The notes: generated by a model from the letters alone, not told the origin. Counted from the first letter of the stretch, positions 1 to 5,575 are shown. The stretch: 5,575 nucleotides of DNA from an uncultured Oscillospiraceae bacterium (GCA_944387755.1 CALXGC010000166.1:1-5575), one strand, 5' to 3'. A program made the numbers and translations.

Positions 1-1
1 G

Positions 2-604
2 GAGAACCTGGACCCGTCCATCATCCGGCCCATCGACGACCCCTACTCCCCCTACGGCGGCATCGCCGTGCTCAAGGGCAGCCTGGCCCCCGAGGGCTGC
101 GTGGGGAAGCAGTCCGCCGTGGCCCCCGAGGTGACGGTCCACACCGGTCCCGCCCGGGTGTTCGACTCCGAGGACGACGCCATCGCCGCCATCTACGAGG
201 GCAAGATCAACCCCGGCGACGTGGTGGTCATCCGGTACGAGGGCCCCAAGGGGGGCCCCGGCATGCGGGAGATGCTCAACCCCACCTCCGCCATCGCGGG
301 CATGGGGCTGGACAAGTCGGTGGCCCTCATCACCGACGGCCGCTTCTCCGGCGCCACCCGGGGGGCCTCCATCGGCCACGTCTCCCCCGAGGCCGCCCTG
401 GGCGGGCCCATCGCCTTTGTGGAGGAGGGGGACACCATCGCCATCGACATCCCCAGCTGCAGGATCGACGTGCTGGTGGACGAGGCCACCCTGGCCGGGC
501 GGAAGGCCAAGTGGGTGTGCCCCCAGCCCCGGGTCCGGACCGGCTACCTGGCCCGGTACGCCAAACAGGTCACCTCCGCCGCAAAAGGGGCGGTTTTGGA
601 GTAA
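2..604 (+). CDS. ilvD: Dihydroxy-acid dehydratase, C-terminal part (5' end outside window)
   Basis: IlvD dehydrates 2,3-dihydroxy-isovalerate and 2,3-dihydroxy-3-methylvalerate to the 2-keto acids in valine, leucine and isoleucine synthesis; it is a cytoplasmic Fe-S enzyme. The frame is open from base 2 and ends at TAA 602-604, giving 200 residues; the family is usually about 550-620 residues, so this is roughly the last third. Recognisable family blocks, in order, are [52 protein letters not shown] and [22 protein letters not shown]. The serine of the GRFSG block is the proposed catalytic base in this family. A GTG at 68 is only an internal codon, since homologous sequence continues upstream to the window edge. 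No clear T-tailed terminator follows; the next gene has its own promoter. Nothing suggests decay of this gene. Confidence 0.96.
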   Translation, partial: ENLDPSIIRPIDDPYSPYGGIAVLKGSLAPEGCVGKQSAVAPEVTVHTGPARVFDSEDDAIAAIYEGKINPGDVVVIRYEGPKGGPGMREMLNPTSAIAGMGLDKSVALITDGRFSGATRGASIGHVSPEAALGGPIAFVEEGDTIAIDIPSCRIDVLVDEATLAGRKAKWVCPQPRVRTGYLARYAKQVTSAAKGAVLE

Positions 605-609
605 GTCTG

Positions 610-623
610 CCGGGGCGCCCCGG
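610..623. repeat. Perfect 14-bp GC palindrome after ilvD
   Basis: CCGGGGCGCCCCGG starts 6 bases after the ilvD stop codon and is its own reverse complement. As RNA it could fold into a stem of about 5 bp with a GCGC loop. No T run follows, so it is not a standard intrinsic terminator. It could be a weak 3'-end stabiliser or a chance feature of GC-rich sequence. Confidence 0.4.
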
Positions 624-688
624 GGACGGACAGCTCCAACCGGTACGCCGGGGAAGGTGGGAGATCATGGATTTTCCCCCGCCCTCTC

Positions 689-717
689 TTGAAAAAGCGC
701 CACAGGAAACGTATAAT
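689..717 (+). promoter_or_regulatory. Sigma-A type promoter for the response regulator gene
   Basis: A TTGAAA -35 hexamer (689-694) and a perfect TATAAT -10 hexamer (712-717) are separated by 17 bp, the ideal spacing. Transcription would start near 724, giving a leader of about 26 nt before the TTG start at 751. The regulator is therefore probably transcribed on its own rather than by read-through from ilvD, and at a substantial basal level. No copy of the repeat found at 3224-3255 is seen here, so autoregulation is not evident. Confidence 0.8.
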
Positions 718-750
718 GGCATTGTGATATGACTGTGGGGCGGTGAGGAA

Positions 751-1458
751 TTGTACCGGATCGCAATCTGCGAGGACGACGCCGGGATGCGCGGGCAGAT
801 CGCCTCCCTGTGCAGGGAGATCCTGGCGCGGCTGGATACGGAGTGCTCCGTGGCGGAATTTGACTGCGCGGAGGCGGTGGAGGAAGCCCTGGAGGCGGGC
901 GCCGGCTTTGACCTGCTGTGCCTGGACATCCTGCTCCAGGGCAAGACCGGCGTGGAGCTGGCGCGGGCGGTCCGGGCGCGGGACGAGCAGACCAGCATCC
1001 TGCTCATCAGCAGCAGCCGCGAATTTTTGAAAGAGGGCTATTCCGTGCGCCCGCTCCAGTACCTCTATAAGCCGGTGGACCCCCGGGAACTGGAGGAGGT
1101 CCTGCGGACGGACCTGCGGATGCACCGCCGGGCGGAGCGGCTGACGATCAGCCTGGGCGGGAAGACGAGGGTGCTGCCCCTCTCGGAACTGCTCTATGTG
1201 GAGAGCCAGAACCACAACGCGGTGGCCTGCTTCCCGGACCGGCAGGAGGGCTTCCGCATCAGCCTGAGCGAGATCGAGCGCCTGCTGCCCGCCGACCGCT
1301 TCTGCCGCTGCCACCACAGCTTTTTGGTGAACATGGCGCACATCCGCCAGATCGACCGCCGGGCGCTGGTGCTGGACCAGGGCGGCCAGATCCCGGTGGG
1401 CCGGAATTACTACGAGGCGGCCCAGGCCAAGTTCATCCGATTCCTTGCCGGACGCTGA
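751..1458 (+). CDS. LytTR-family response regulator (receiver + LytTR DNA-binding domain)
   Basis: This is a 235-residue cytoplasmic transcription factor of the AgrA/LytR/VirR type. The receiver domain (about 1-120) shows the acidic pocket E8-D9-D10, the likely phospho-acceptor D59 in LLCLDI, switch serines S87/S88 and the conserved lysine K107 in QYLYKPVD. The LytTR domain (about 131-232) shows the family's RFCRCHHSFLVNMAHI and IPVGRNYYEAAQAKF blocks. Length is typical of the family. The TTG start at 751 is chosen because it gives MYRIAICEDD, the usual N-terminus, and because the frame has a stop at 730. A purine-rich GTGAGGAA lies immediately upstream, with GGGGCGG a little further; the ribosome binding site is not ideally spaced. 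Its likely partner is the convergent histidine kinase. A likely target is the divergent control region at 3150-3396, which carries LytTR-like direct repeats. The partner and target are inferred from position. Confidence 0.93.
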   Translation: MYRIAICEDDAGMRGQIASLCREILARLDTECSVAEFDCAEAVEEALEAGAGFDLLCLDILLQGKTGVELARAVRARDEQTSILLISSSREFLKEGYSVRPLQYLYKPVDPRELEEVLRTDLRMHRRAERLTISLGGKTRVLPLSELLYVESQNHNAVACFPDRQEGFRISLSEIERLLPADRFCRCHHSFLVNMAHIRQIDRRALVLDQGGQIPVGRNYYEAAQAKFIRFLAGR

Positions 1459-1497
1459 ACGCCGGTTCCCTCCAAGGGGAGGGAACCGGCGTTTTGT
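1459..1497 (+). terminator. Intrinsic terminator of the regulator gene, between convergent genes
   Basis: A perfect 15-bp stem (left arm 1459-1473, right arm 1478-1492) closes an AAGG loop and is followed by TTTT-G-TT on the plus strand. The left arm begins one base after the regulator's TGA stop. On the minus strand the same stem begins 5 bases after the kinase stop codon but lacks a good T run, so it should end rightward transcription well and leftward transcription only weakly. Confidence 0.93.
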
Positions 1498-3149
1498 TAT
1501 AGCTTCAGGGCGGTCTGGACGGTGAAGCGGGCCCCGTCGTGGCGGATATCCAGGATGCTGTGGTATTTCTCCGCCACCAGCCGCATCTGCCGCAGGCCGA
1601 AGCCGTGGACCTCCGGGTCGGGCTTGGTCGTGCGCAGCTCTCCGTCCTCCCCCCGGGTCAGCTGCCCGTCGTAGGAGTTTTCGCAGGAGACGGACAGGAA
1701 GCCCTGGGTGAAATGGATGCGGAGGCAGACGTCCCCGCCCCCCGGGGTGCGGGAGGCCGCCTCCAGGGCGTTGTCCAGCAGATTGAGCAGCAGCGTGCAC
1801 AGGTCCCCCTCGTCAATGGGCAGCTCCGGGGGCACCACCGCGTGGCAGCGGAAGTCCACGCCCAGCCGCTCGGCCTGGTCGGCGGCGCTCTGGAGCAGGG
1901 CGTCGATGGCCAGGTTGCCGGAGTAGGTCCTGGGCGCGGTGTGGTCCAGGTCCCCGGCCAGCTCGGCCAGCTTTTCCCGCAGGCGCTCCAGGTCCCCCTC
2001 CTCCGCCAGGAGGCGCAGCGCGGCCAGCCGGCTGCGCCACTCGTGGCGCAGCTCCGCGGCCTCGCGGTTTTTCTCGCTCAGCTCCTGGTAGTTTTTCAGG
2101 GTCAGGTCGCCGCGGACCCGCAGGGCCTGCGCCTCCGCCCGGACCCTGGAGAAGTTCCGGGCCAGCTGACAGGCGGAGATCCCCGCGCAGGCCAGGACCA
2201 GATAGACCGTGATCCAGTAGAGCACCCCGGAGAAATACCCGGCGGACAGGGTCGAGGGGATGCTCAGCACATAGAGGGAGAGCCGCCCGTCTCTCTGGGC
2301 GGAGAGGAACACGGCCGCCACCAGCACCGCGCCCGCTCCCAGGGTGACCTTCCCCAGCAGGCGGAGGGTCCCGTCCCCCCGGCGGAGGACCAGGTAGAGC
2401 AGCAGGAGGGCGGGGATCAGCCAGTTGAAGCCCGGCCAGGCCAGCGCGGCCGCGAGAGCCCCCGGCAGGAAGTAGTACCCCTGGCTGACGGCCAGGTCAT
2501 GGAAGGTCAGCCCGCAGGCGGCCAGGACCAGCAGCAGAAGGGGCCAGTCCGGCCGCCCCAGCAGGAGGCTCAGCAGGAACAGGGCGGCGGCCAGGAGGAA
2601 GGCCAGGGCAAAGGCCCCCGCCGGCATGCCGTAGAGGTTGGCGTACCCCAGGCCCGCCCGCTGCTCCGCCTCGTCGGAGGTCACCCTGGCCAGGGGCGGG
2701 AAGAGGGCGATCTCCGGGTCCAGCACCCGGAACTCCACCTCCAGGACGCCTTCCCCGGCCCCCGGCGGGAGGGGGATGTGGGCCTGGGCGATGTTGCCGG
2801 CCGTGCCGGCATAGTGGTAGGCGGAGGCGGAGGAAAACAGCTCCTCCCCGTTGAAGGAGACCGTCAGCTCCAGCCCGGCGGTCTCCAGCACCAGGTACCC
2901 GCCCTTGGGCAGCCCCTCCGCCCGGGCGGTCAGGCGGTAGCGCCGCCCGTCCTCCATGCCGGACCAGCCGCCGTACTCGTCCGCCTCCAGCGCCTCCGCC
3001 CCGCCGTCCCCGTCCAGGACGGCGGCGGACTGCCAGGACAGATAGAGCACCTCCCCGTCCGCCCGGGTGAAAAGGCCCAGAAAGGCCATCGTCGCCGCGC
3101 ACAGGACGGAGAGCAGCAAGATCCCCAGCCACAGCTTTTTCCGCTCCAC
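1497..3149 (-). CDS. Membrane sensor histidine kinase, GHKL/AgrC-like catalytic domain
   Basis: A 550-residue sensor kinase. Residues about 6-27 form a first membrane segment or signal anchor. Residues about 30-165 are a predicted extracytoplasmic beta-rich domain (for example YLVLETAGLELTVSFNGEEL), reminiscent of the ligand-binding modules of 7TMR-DISM receptors. Residues about 172-330 hold several hydrophobic membrane segments. Then comes a charged helical linker with the probable phospho-acceptor H369 in ELRHEWRSRLAAL, followed by the GHKL ATPase with N-box LLNLLDNALEA (N456, N460), SVSCENSYD (487-494) and the glycine block HGFGLRQM (515-522). It would autophosphorylate and pass phosphate to the LytTR regulator. 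GTG at 3149 is preferred: it directly precedes the first membrane segment, GGAGGGGG lies at 3160-3167 (spacing about 10, slightly long), and a promoter lies just upstream. The frame stays open upstream to 3623 without an ATG near the membrane segment. The ligand is unknown. Confidence 0.9.
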   Translation of the reverse strand: MERKKLWLGILLLSVLCAATMAFLGLFTRADGEVLYLSWQSAAVLDGDGGAEALEADEYGGWSGMEDGRRYRLTARAEGLPKGGYLVLETAGLELTVSFNGEELFSSASAYHYAGTAGNIAQAHIPLPPGAGEGVLEVEFRVLDPEIALFPPLARVTSDEAEQRAGLGYANLYGMPAGAFALAFLLAAALFLLSLLLGRPDWPLLLLVLAACGLTFHDLAVSQGYYFLPGALAAALAWPGFNWLIPALLLLYLVLRRGDGTLRLLGKVTLGAGAVLVAAVFLSAQRDGRLSLYVLSIPSTLSAGYFSGVLYWITVYLVLACAGISACQLARNFSRVRAEAQALRVRGDLTLKNYQELSEKNREAAELRHEWRSRLAALRLLAEEGDLERLREKLAELAGDLDHTAPRTYSGNLAIDALLQSAADQAERLGVDFRCHAVVPPELPIDEGDLCTLLLNLLDNALEAASRTPGGGDVCLRIHFTQGFLSVSCENSYDGQLTRGEDGELRTTKPDPEVHGFGLRQMRLVAEKYHSILDIRHDGARFTVQTALKL

Positions 3150-3177
3150 GGGCCGCGCACCCCCTCCGTTTTTTATC

Positions 3178-3206
3178 AGTTTAGCAGACTCGACGCCAAC
3201 AGACAA
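3178..3206 (-). promoter_or_regulatory. Promoter of the histidine kinase gene
   Basis: Read on the minus strand, TTGTCT (3201-3206) and TAAACT (3178-3183) are spaced by exactly 17 bp, and TGC directly before the -10 gives an extended -10 element. Transcription would start near 3171, leaving about 22 nt to the GTG at 3149 and including the GGAGGGGG ribosome binding site. The -35 overlaps by two bases the inverted repeat at 3205-3222. Confidence 0.65.
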
Positions 3207-3222
3207 GCCGGTGTGCCGGCTT
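3205..3222. repeat. Inverted repeat in the divergent control region
   Basis: A perfect 7-bp inverted repeat, AAGCCGG and CCGGCTT, surrounds TGTG. It touches the kinase promoter -35 and ends two bases before the first LytTR-like repeat. No T run follows, so it is not a terminator. It may be an operator for a dimeric repressor or may be incidental. Confidence 0.45.
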
Positions 3223-3223
3223 T

Positions 3224-3255
3224 GGCGTAAACAACGCGGCTGCGGCGTAAACGAC
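3224..3255. promoter_or_regulatory. Paired direct repeats, candidate LytTR operator
   Basis: GGCGTAAACAAC (3224-3235) and GGCGTAAACGAC (3244-3255) match at 11 of 12 positions, and their starts are exactly 20 bp apart, about two helical turns. On the other strand each reads GTTGTTTACGCC or GTCGTTTACGCC, containing the GTT-N-A core of sites bound by LytTR regulators such as AgrA and VirR, which use two ~9-bp direct repeats about two turns apart. The pair would lie at about -69 to -38 relative to the predicted rightward start, beside an extended -10 promoter with no recognisable -35, which is an activator position. It also lies upstream of the kinase promoter. Binding by the regulator encoded at 751-1458 is inferred. 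Confidence 0.6.
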
Positions 3256-3277
3256 ACGCCGTGGGCCGGGGCTGGTG

Positions 3278-3286
3278 TGTTACAAT
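3278..3286 (+). promoter_or_regulatory. Extended -10 promoter for the exported protein gene
   Basis: TGT followed by TACAAT gives an extended -10 element (hexamer 3281-3286). At 16-18 bp upstream only GC-rich sequence with no TTGACA resemblance is found, so the promoter probably depends on an activator. Transcription would start near 3293, giving a GC-rich leader of about 100 nt. The leader contains a possible 6-bp stem (GCTCCC 3329-3334 with GGGAGC 3345-3350). Confidence 0.6.
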
Positions 3287-3382
3287 AAAAGGGAACCAAT
3301 GTGCGGCGGAGGCGGCGGGGAGACAGGCGCTCCCGGCTGGAGCGGGGAGCGGGCGCCATCCGCCCGGTACAGACGTGTGAAA

Positions 3383-3389
3383 GGGAGGA
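3383..3389 (+). promoter_or_regulatory. Ribosome binding site deciding the ATG at 3397
   Basis: GGGAGGA lies 7 nt before ATG 3397, a near-ideal site. It decides the start against the in-frame GTG at 3301, which would add 32 mostly arginine-rich residues in front of an evident signal peptide and would lie only about 8 bases after the predicted transcription start. Confidence 0.85.
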
Positions 3390-3396
3390 AGCACCT

Positions 3397-5301
3397 ATGA
3401 AGCAAGTGTGGAAACGGCTGCTGGCCGGGATCCTGACAGCGGCCCTGCTGATTGCGGTCCTGCCCGGCCAGGCCCTGGCCGCCCTGCTGGAGAACAGCAG
3501 GAGCCAGAATGAGTACATCCTGGAGCAGCTCCAGGAGCTGTGGGGGGACGACGTGACGGCGGAGCAGGCCCTGGCGCTGCTGCGGCAGTACGGCCTGGTC
3601 GACAGCCAGGGCAACGTCGTCACCGACTGGAGCGATGAGCTCTATCTGGAGGAGGACCCCCAGCCGCTGACCCTGGCGGAGGCGGCGGTCCTGGAGGACG
3701 GCGCCGTCACCGTGAACGGCCACGCCGCCCAGGCCCGGGACGTGGCGGAGGCCCTTGCCCGGCTGGAGGGGCTGGGCCTCTTTGCCGGCGGCGCCCTGGC
3801 GGCGGACTGGCAGCTCACCGTGGACGGGACGCCCACCGCCCCGGCGGACTATGCCGCCGCCCGGAGCAGCTGGGAGGCCCCCGAGGATGAGACCGGCGGA
3901 GAAGGGGAGGGCATCCTGGCCTCCGTGGGCCGGGCCCTGGGCCTGACCGGGCCGGAGGGCCCGGCGGTGACCGTCCTGGGGGCGGAGGTGTCCGACCCGG
4001 ACGCCCTGGAGGACCTGATCGCCCGGCTGGACCAGTGGGGCGTGCTGACGGAGACCGGCGCCCTGACCGACTGGGCCCTGACCGTCCCCGGCCAGCGCCG
4101 GCAGGTCACCCCGGAGGAACTGACCGCCCTGGCCGAGGCCGGGGAGGCCGACGACGACACCGTGGTGCTGGTGGGCGAGACCCCCATCTCCCTGGGGGAC
4201 CTGCGGGTGCTGCTGGACATCGAGGCGGAGCTGCGGCGCATCGAGGACACCTACTTCCAGGAGGAAGTGGAGCTGACCCAGGAGCAGGCGGAGAGCCTGG
4301 TGTCCATCTACGAGCAGCTTCTGGCCGACGGGGGCTTCACCCTGTACAACACCAACGCCGCCGACGATCTGACCTTCCCCTCCGGGGTGGACCAGACGGT
4401 GGTCATCTCCGCGGAAGTGTCGTCTGCCGCCATGGGCAACGACTGCACTGTGACCGTCAAGCTGGACAAGGCCCAGCCCCAGGCGGACGTGACCTTCTCC
4501 TGGCGGGCCTTTGACGGCAGCGTGACGGTCGCCGGTGCCGCCGAAGGTACCGGCGTTATCAAGGCGGGAGCGACCGAGACCACCTTCACCGTGCAGGCGG
4601 GGCAGGCGGCCGGCGAGCTGGACGACGGGGGCCAGGGGGCCTTTGTGGTCCAGATCTATGACGTGAAGAACGCCCTGTTTGACAACGGCCGGGACAGCTG
4701 GACCCAGGCCGTCCGGGTCCAGGGCCAGGACGCGCTGAAATATTATGAGCAGCAGAGCGCAACAGCCAGCAAAACAGACCGCAACGGTATTGCCGCCGCG
4801 GCGGATATGAATCATTTCGGTTCAGGAGGAGATAATCCGTGGGCGGTTGGCGATGCAACAACAGGGGAGATTCTGACTGGGACATCAAATGCTAGAGATC
4901 AGAACACCTTTAATAGCTGGCAGAGTTCACAAAAGGCAAGGGAACACCACACGATAGCGGAACACACTTTTACGGTAGAGGGACTGTCCGCTGGAACGTA
5001 TACCGTTGCCTTTGAACACGGTGGTGTGGCGGCAAACATTCCCCAAAATGCAATCGCCTATTTCCCGGACATGACTTGGAACGCTGGCAGCATCTCGCCG
5101 ATGCAGCAGACAGCCCAAGTGGGATACCGCATTACTTGGACCAGTCCAACTGCCTCTACCTTCGAGTATGTCCCGGGAGCTTTATCTGTGACACTGAATC
5201 AAAGCACAACAAGTAAAGCACAACAAGTGCCACTGTTTCCCAATATAATGATATCATCAACAATCAGTGCAGTTCTGATGGAAATGTCCCGCTCACACTG
5301 A
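3397..5301 (+). CDS. Large exported, probably surface, protein; truncated by frameshift at the 14-bp duplication
   Basis: As it stands this encodes 634 residues. Residues 1-28 are a signal peptide (basic MKQVWKR, hydrophobic core, QALA cleavage site). Residues about 31-315 are acidic, with three degenerate copies of a motif, roughly L-x(3)-G-[LV]-x(5-7)-[TA]DW, ending at W78, W138 and W226. Residues about 333-402 form a beta-sandwich segment resembling a Calx-beta domain. Residues about 450-606 are a module from AT-richer DNA, including HTFTVEGLSAGTYTVAFEHG (523-542), typical of beta-rich surface proteins. After S606 the frame is wrong: the last 28 residues come from the second 14-bp copy onward and have no recognisable character. 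The true product continues in another frame at 5229. No catalytic motif or anchor is visible in the window. Position beside a sensor kinase and LytTR-like repeats suggests control by that system. A role in adhesion or envelope function is only a guess; the family is not recognised with certainty. Confidence 0.85.
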   Translation: MKQVWKRLLAGILTAALLIAVLPGQALAALLENSRSQNEYILEQLQELWGDDVTAEQALALLRQYGLVDSQGNVVTDWSDELYLEEDPQPLTLAEAAVLEDGAVTVNGHAAQARDVAEALARLEGLGLFAGGALAADWQLTVDGTPTAPADYAAARSSWEAPEDETGGEGEGILASVGRALGLTGPEGPAVTVLGAEVSDPDALEDLIARLDQWGVLTETGALTDWALTVPGQRRQVTPEELTALAEAGEADDDTVVLVGETPISLGDLRVLLDIEAELRRIEDTYFQEEVELTQEQAESLVSIYEQLLADGGFTLYNTNAADDLTFPSGVDQTVVISAEVSSAAMGNDCTVTVKLDKAQPQADVTFSWRAFDGSVTVAGAAEGTGVIKAGATETTFTVQAGQAAGELDDGGQGAFVVQIYDVKNALFDNGRDSWTQAVRVQGQDALKYYEQQSATASKTDRNGIAAAADMNHFGSGGDNPWAVGDATTGEILTGTSNARDQNTFNSWQSSQKAREHHTIAEHTFTVEGLSAGTYTVAFEHGGVAANIPQNAIAYFPDMTWNAGSISPMQQTAQVGYRITWTSPTASTFEYVPGALSVTLNQSTTSKAQQVPLFPNIMISSTISAVLMEMSRSH

Positions 5302-5330
5302 CGCTGGGACTAACCATGAATACCTTTGGA
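4740..5330 (+). other. AT-richer module inside the exported protein gene
   Basis: Hand counts on 60-base lines give about 78% GC at 3781-3840, then 52% at 4801-4860, 45% at 4861-4920 and 38% at 5221-5280, returning to 70% at 5461-5520. The reading frame runs through the left boundary without a break. The edges are gradual and are given only to within some tens of bases. This fits a domain gained by recombination from a different source; a relaxed or fast-evolving domain is the alternative. Confidence 0.7.
5201..5228 (+). repeat. Perfect 14-bp tandem duplication causing a frameshift
   Basis: AAAGCACAACAAGT occurs twice back to back (5201-5214 and 5215-5228) with no mismatch. Fourteen is not a multiple of three, so the second copy shifts the frame. 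The first copy ends exactly at a codon boundary (AGT, S606), and deleting either copy joins AGT to GCC at 5229 and restores a frame open to the window end. No third or partial copy is seen on either side. It could be a slippage-type switch, a fixed mutation, or an assembly error. Confidence 0.93.
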
Positions 5331-5575
5331 TTCACTACGCCGGGAAACTGGGGCTTTCTCTTCTTCCTGCCCGACGTGCAGGCCGTCCCCTTCACTCTGA
5401 CTGTTCAGGAGAATACCACAGCCGTTACACCGGAAATCTCCGCCCCGAACATCGCCTTCACCTCCGGCGAGACGGTGCCCATCACGGTGGACTTCGGCTA
5501 CCCGGTCATCCTGGACGCGGCGGACACCATCCAGGTCAACGGCAAGACCCTCCAGCCGGTGGAGACCGGCGTGGC
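5229..5575 (+). CDS. Out-of-frame continuation of the exported protein gene (runs off the window)
   Basis: This is the -1 frame relative to the upstream gene. It has no stop from 5217 to the window edge; a TAA at 5214-5216 closes it on the left. It translates to 115 residues starting ATVSQYNDIINNQ and reads as a normal secreted beta-rich protein, for example VPLTLTLGLTMNTFGF, NWGFLFFLPDVQAVPFTLTV, and then SGETVPITVDFGYPVIL with DTIQVNGKTLQPV, which resembles a bacterial Ig-like repeat. It joins in frame to S606 of the upstream part if one 14-bp copy is removed. Separate translation is conceivable from ATG 5316, fifteen bases after the TGA, with only a weak GGGA before it and no signal peptide, so an independent gene is unlikely. 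The 3' end lies outside the window. Confidence 0.8.

Noticed and set aside
610..660. Intrinsic terminator after ilvD
   Set aside because: The GC palindrome is not followed by a T run, so a terminator cannot be supported.
544..1800. A 418-codon minus-strand frame crossing the regulator, the terminator and the kinase 3' end
   Set aside because: It runs through an intrinsic terminator and opposite two well-supported genes; the composition is typical of a shadow frame.
1539..3230. A 563-codon open frame on the plus strand opposite the sensor kinase
   Set aside because: The protein is dominated by Q, G, P, V and R in low-complexity order, as expected from the complement of a GC-rich gene; the minus-strand frame shows clear kinase motifs and membrane segments.
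3150..3623. Upstream extension of the kinase frame giving 708 residues
   Set aside because: It would cover both divergent promoters and the start of the exported protein gene, and places a membrane segment in mid-protein; GTG 3149 with a nearby ribosome binding site fits better.
3280..4815. A 511-codon open frame on the minus strand opposite the exported protein
   Set aside because: No recognisable motifs and a biased composition; the plus strand has a signal peptide, an ideal ribosome binding site and beta-rich domains.
5248..5257. ATGATATCAT palindrome
   Set aside because: A 10-bp palindrome within coding AT-richer sequence with no associated promoter or repeat partner; likely chance.
5230..5301. 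Programmed -1 ribosomal frameshifting as the cause of the frame change
   Set aside because: The frame change is of the -1 type, but no X-XXY-YYZ slippery heptamer in the correct phase is present between 5217 and 5301 (TTTCCC at 5236-5241 is in the wrong phase), whereas the 14-bp duplication explains the shift exactly.

Overview
The window reads as a high-GC member of the Clostridia, plausibly an Oscillospiraceae gut bacterium of the Flavonifractor/Lawsonibacter kind. This is inferred from GC-rich coding sequence, Gram-positive style ribosome binding sites (GGAGG-like), consensus sigma-A promoters, and a LytTR response regulator paired with a GHKL sensor kinase. No rRNA, tRNA, insertion sequence or CRISPR array is visible.

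Layout. (1) Positions 2-604 (+) hold the C-terminal ~200 residues of dihydroxy-acid dehydratase (IlvD); the gene enters from the left edge. (2) Positions 605-750 are a short intergenic region with a GC palindrome and a near-consensus promoter (TTGAAA-N17-TATAAT). (3) Positions 751-1458 (+) encode a LytTR-family response regulator that starts with TTG and ends at a 15-bp stem terminator (1459-1497). (4) Positions 1497-3149 (-) encode a 550-residue membrane sensor histidine kinase, tail to tail with the regulator. (5) Positions 3150-3396 are a divergent control region. It holds a promoter for the kinase, an extended -10 promoter for the rightward gene, and a pair of 12-bp direct repeats 20 bp apart that look like a LytTR-type operator. 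(6) From 3397 (+) to the right edge runs a large exported, probably surface, protein gene, which is broken by a frameshift.

The most notable feature lies in the last gene. A perfect tandem duplication of 14 bp (5201-5214 and 5215-5228) throws the reading frame off, so translation ends at 5301 after 28 out-of-frame residues. Removing one copy restores an open frame that runs to the window end (at least 721 residues). The duplication lies in a clearly AT-richer stretch (about 4740-5330) between GC-rich parts of the same gene, so this part looks like a swapped-in module.

Working hypothesis: the kinase and regulator form a two-component pair controlling the adjacent exported protein through the repeats in the divergent control region, and the protein's length may in addition be set by gain or loss of one 14-bp unit. 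The pairing, the operator and any reversible switching are inferences; the frameshift, the duplication and the composition change are read directly from the sequence.
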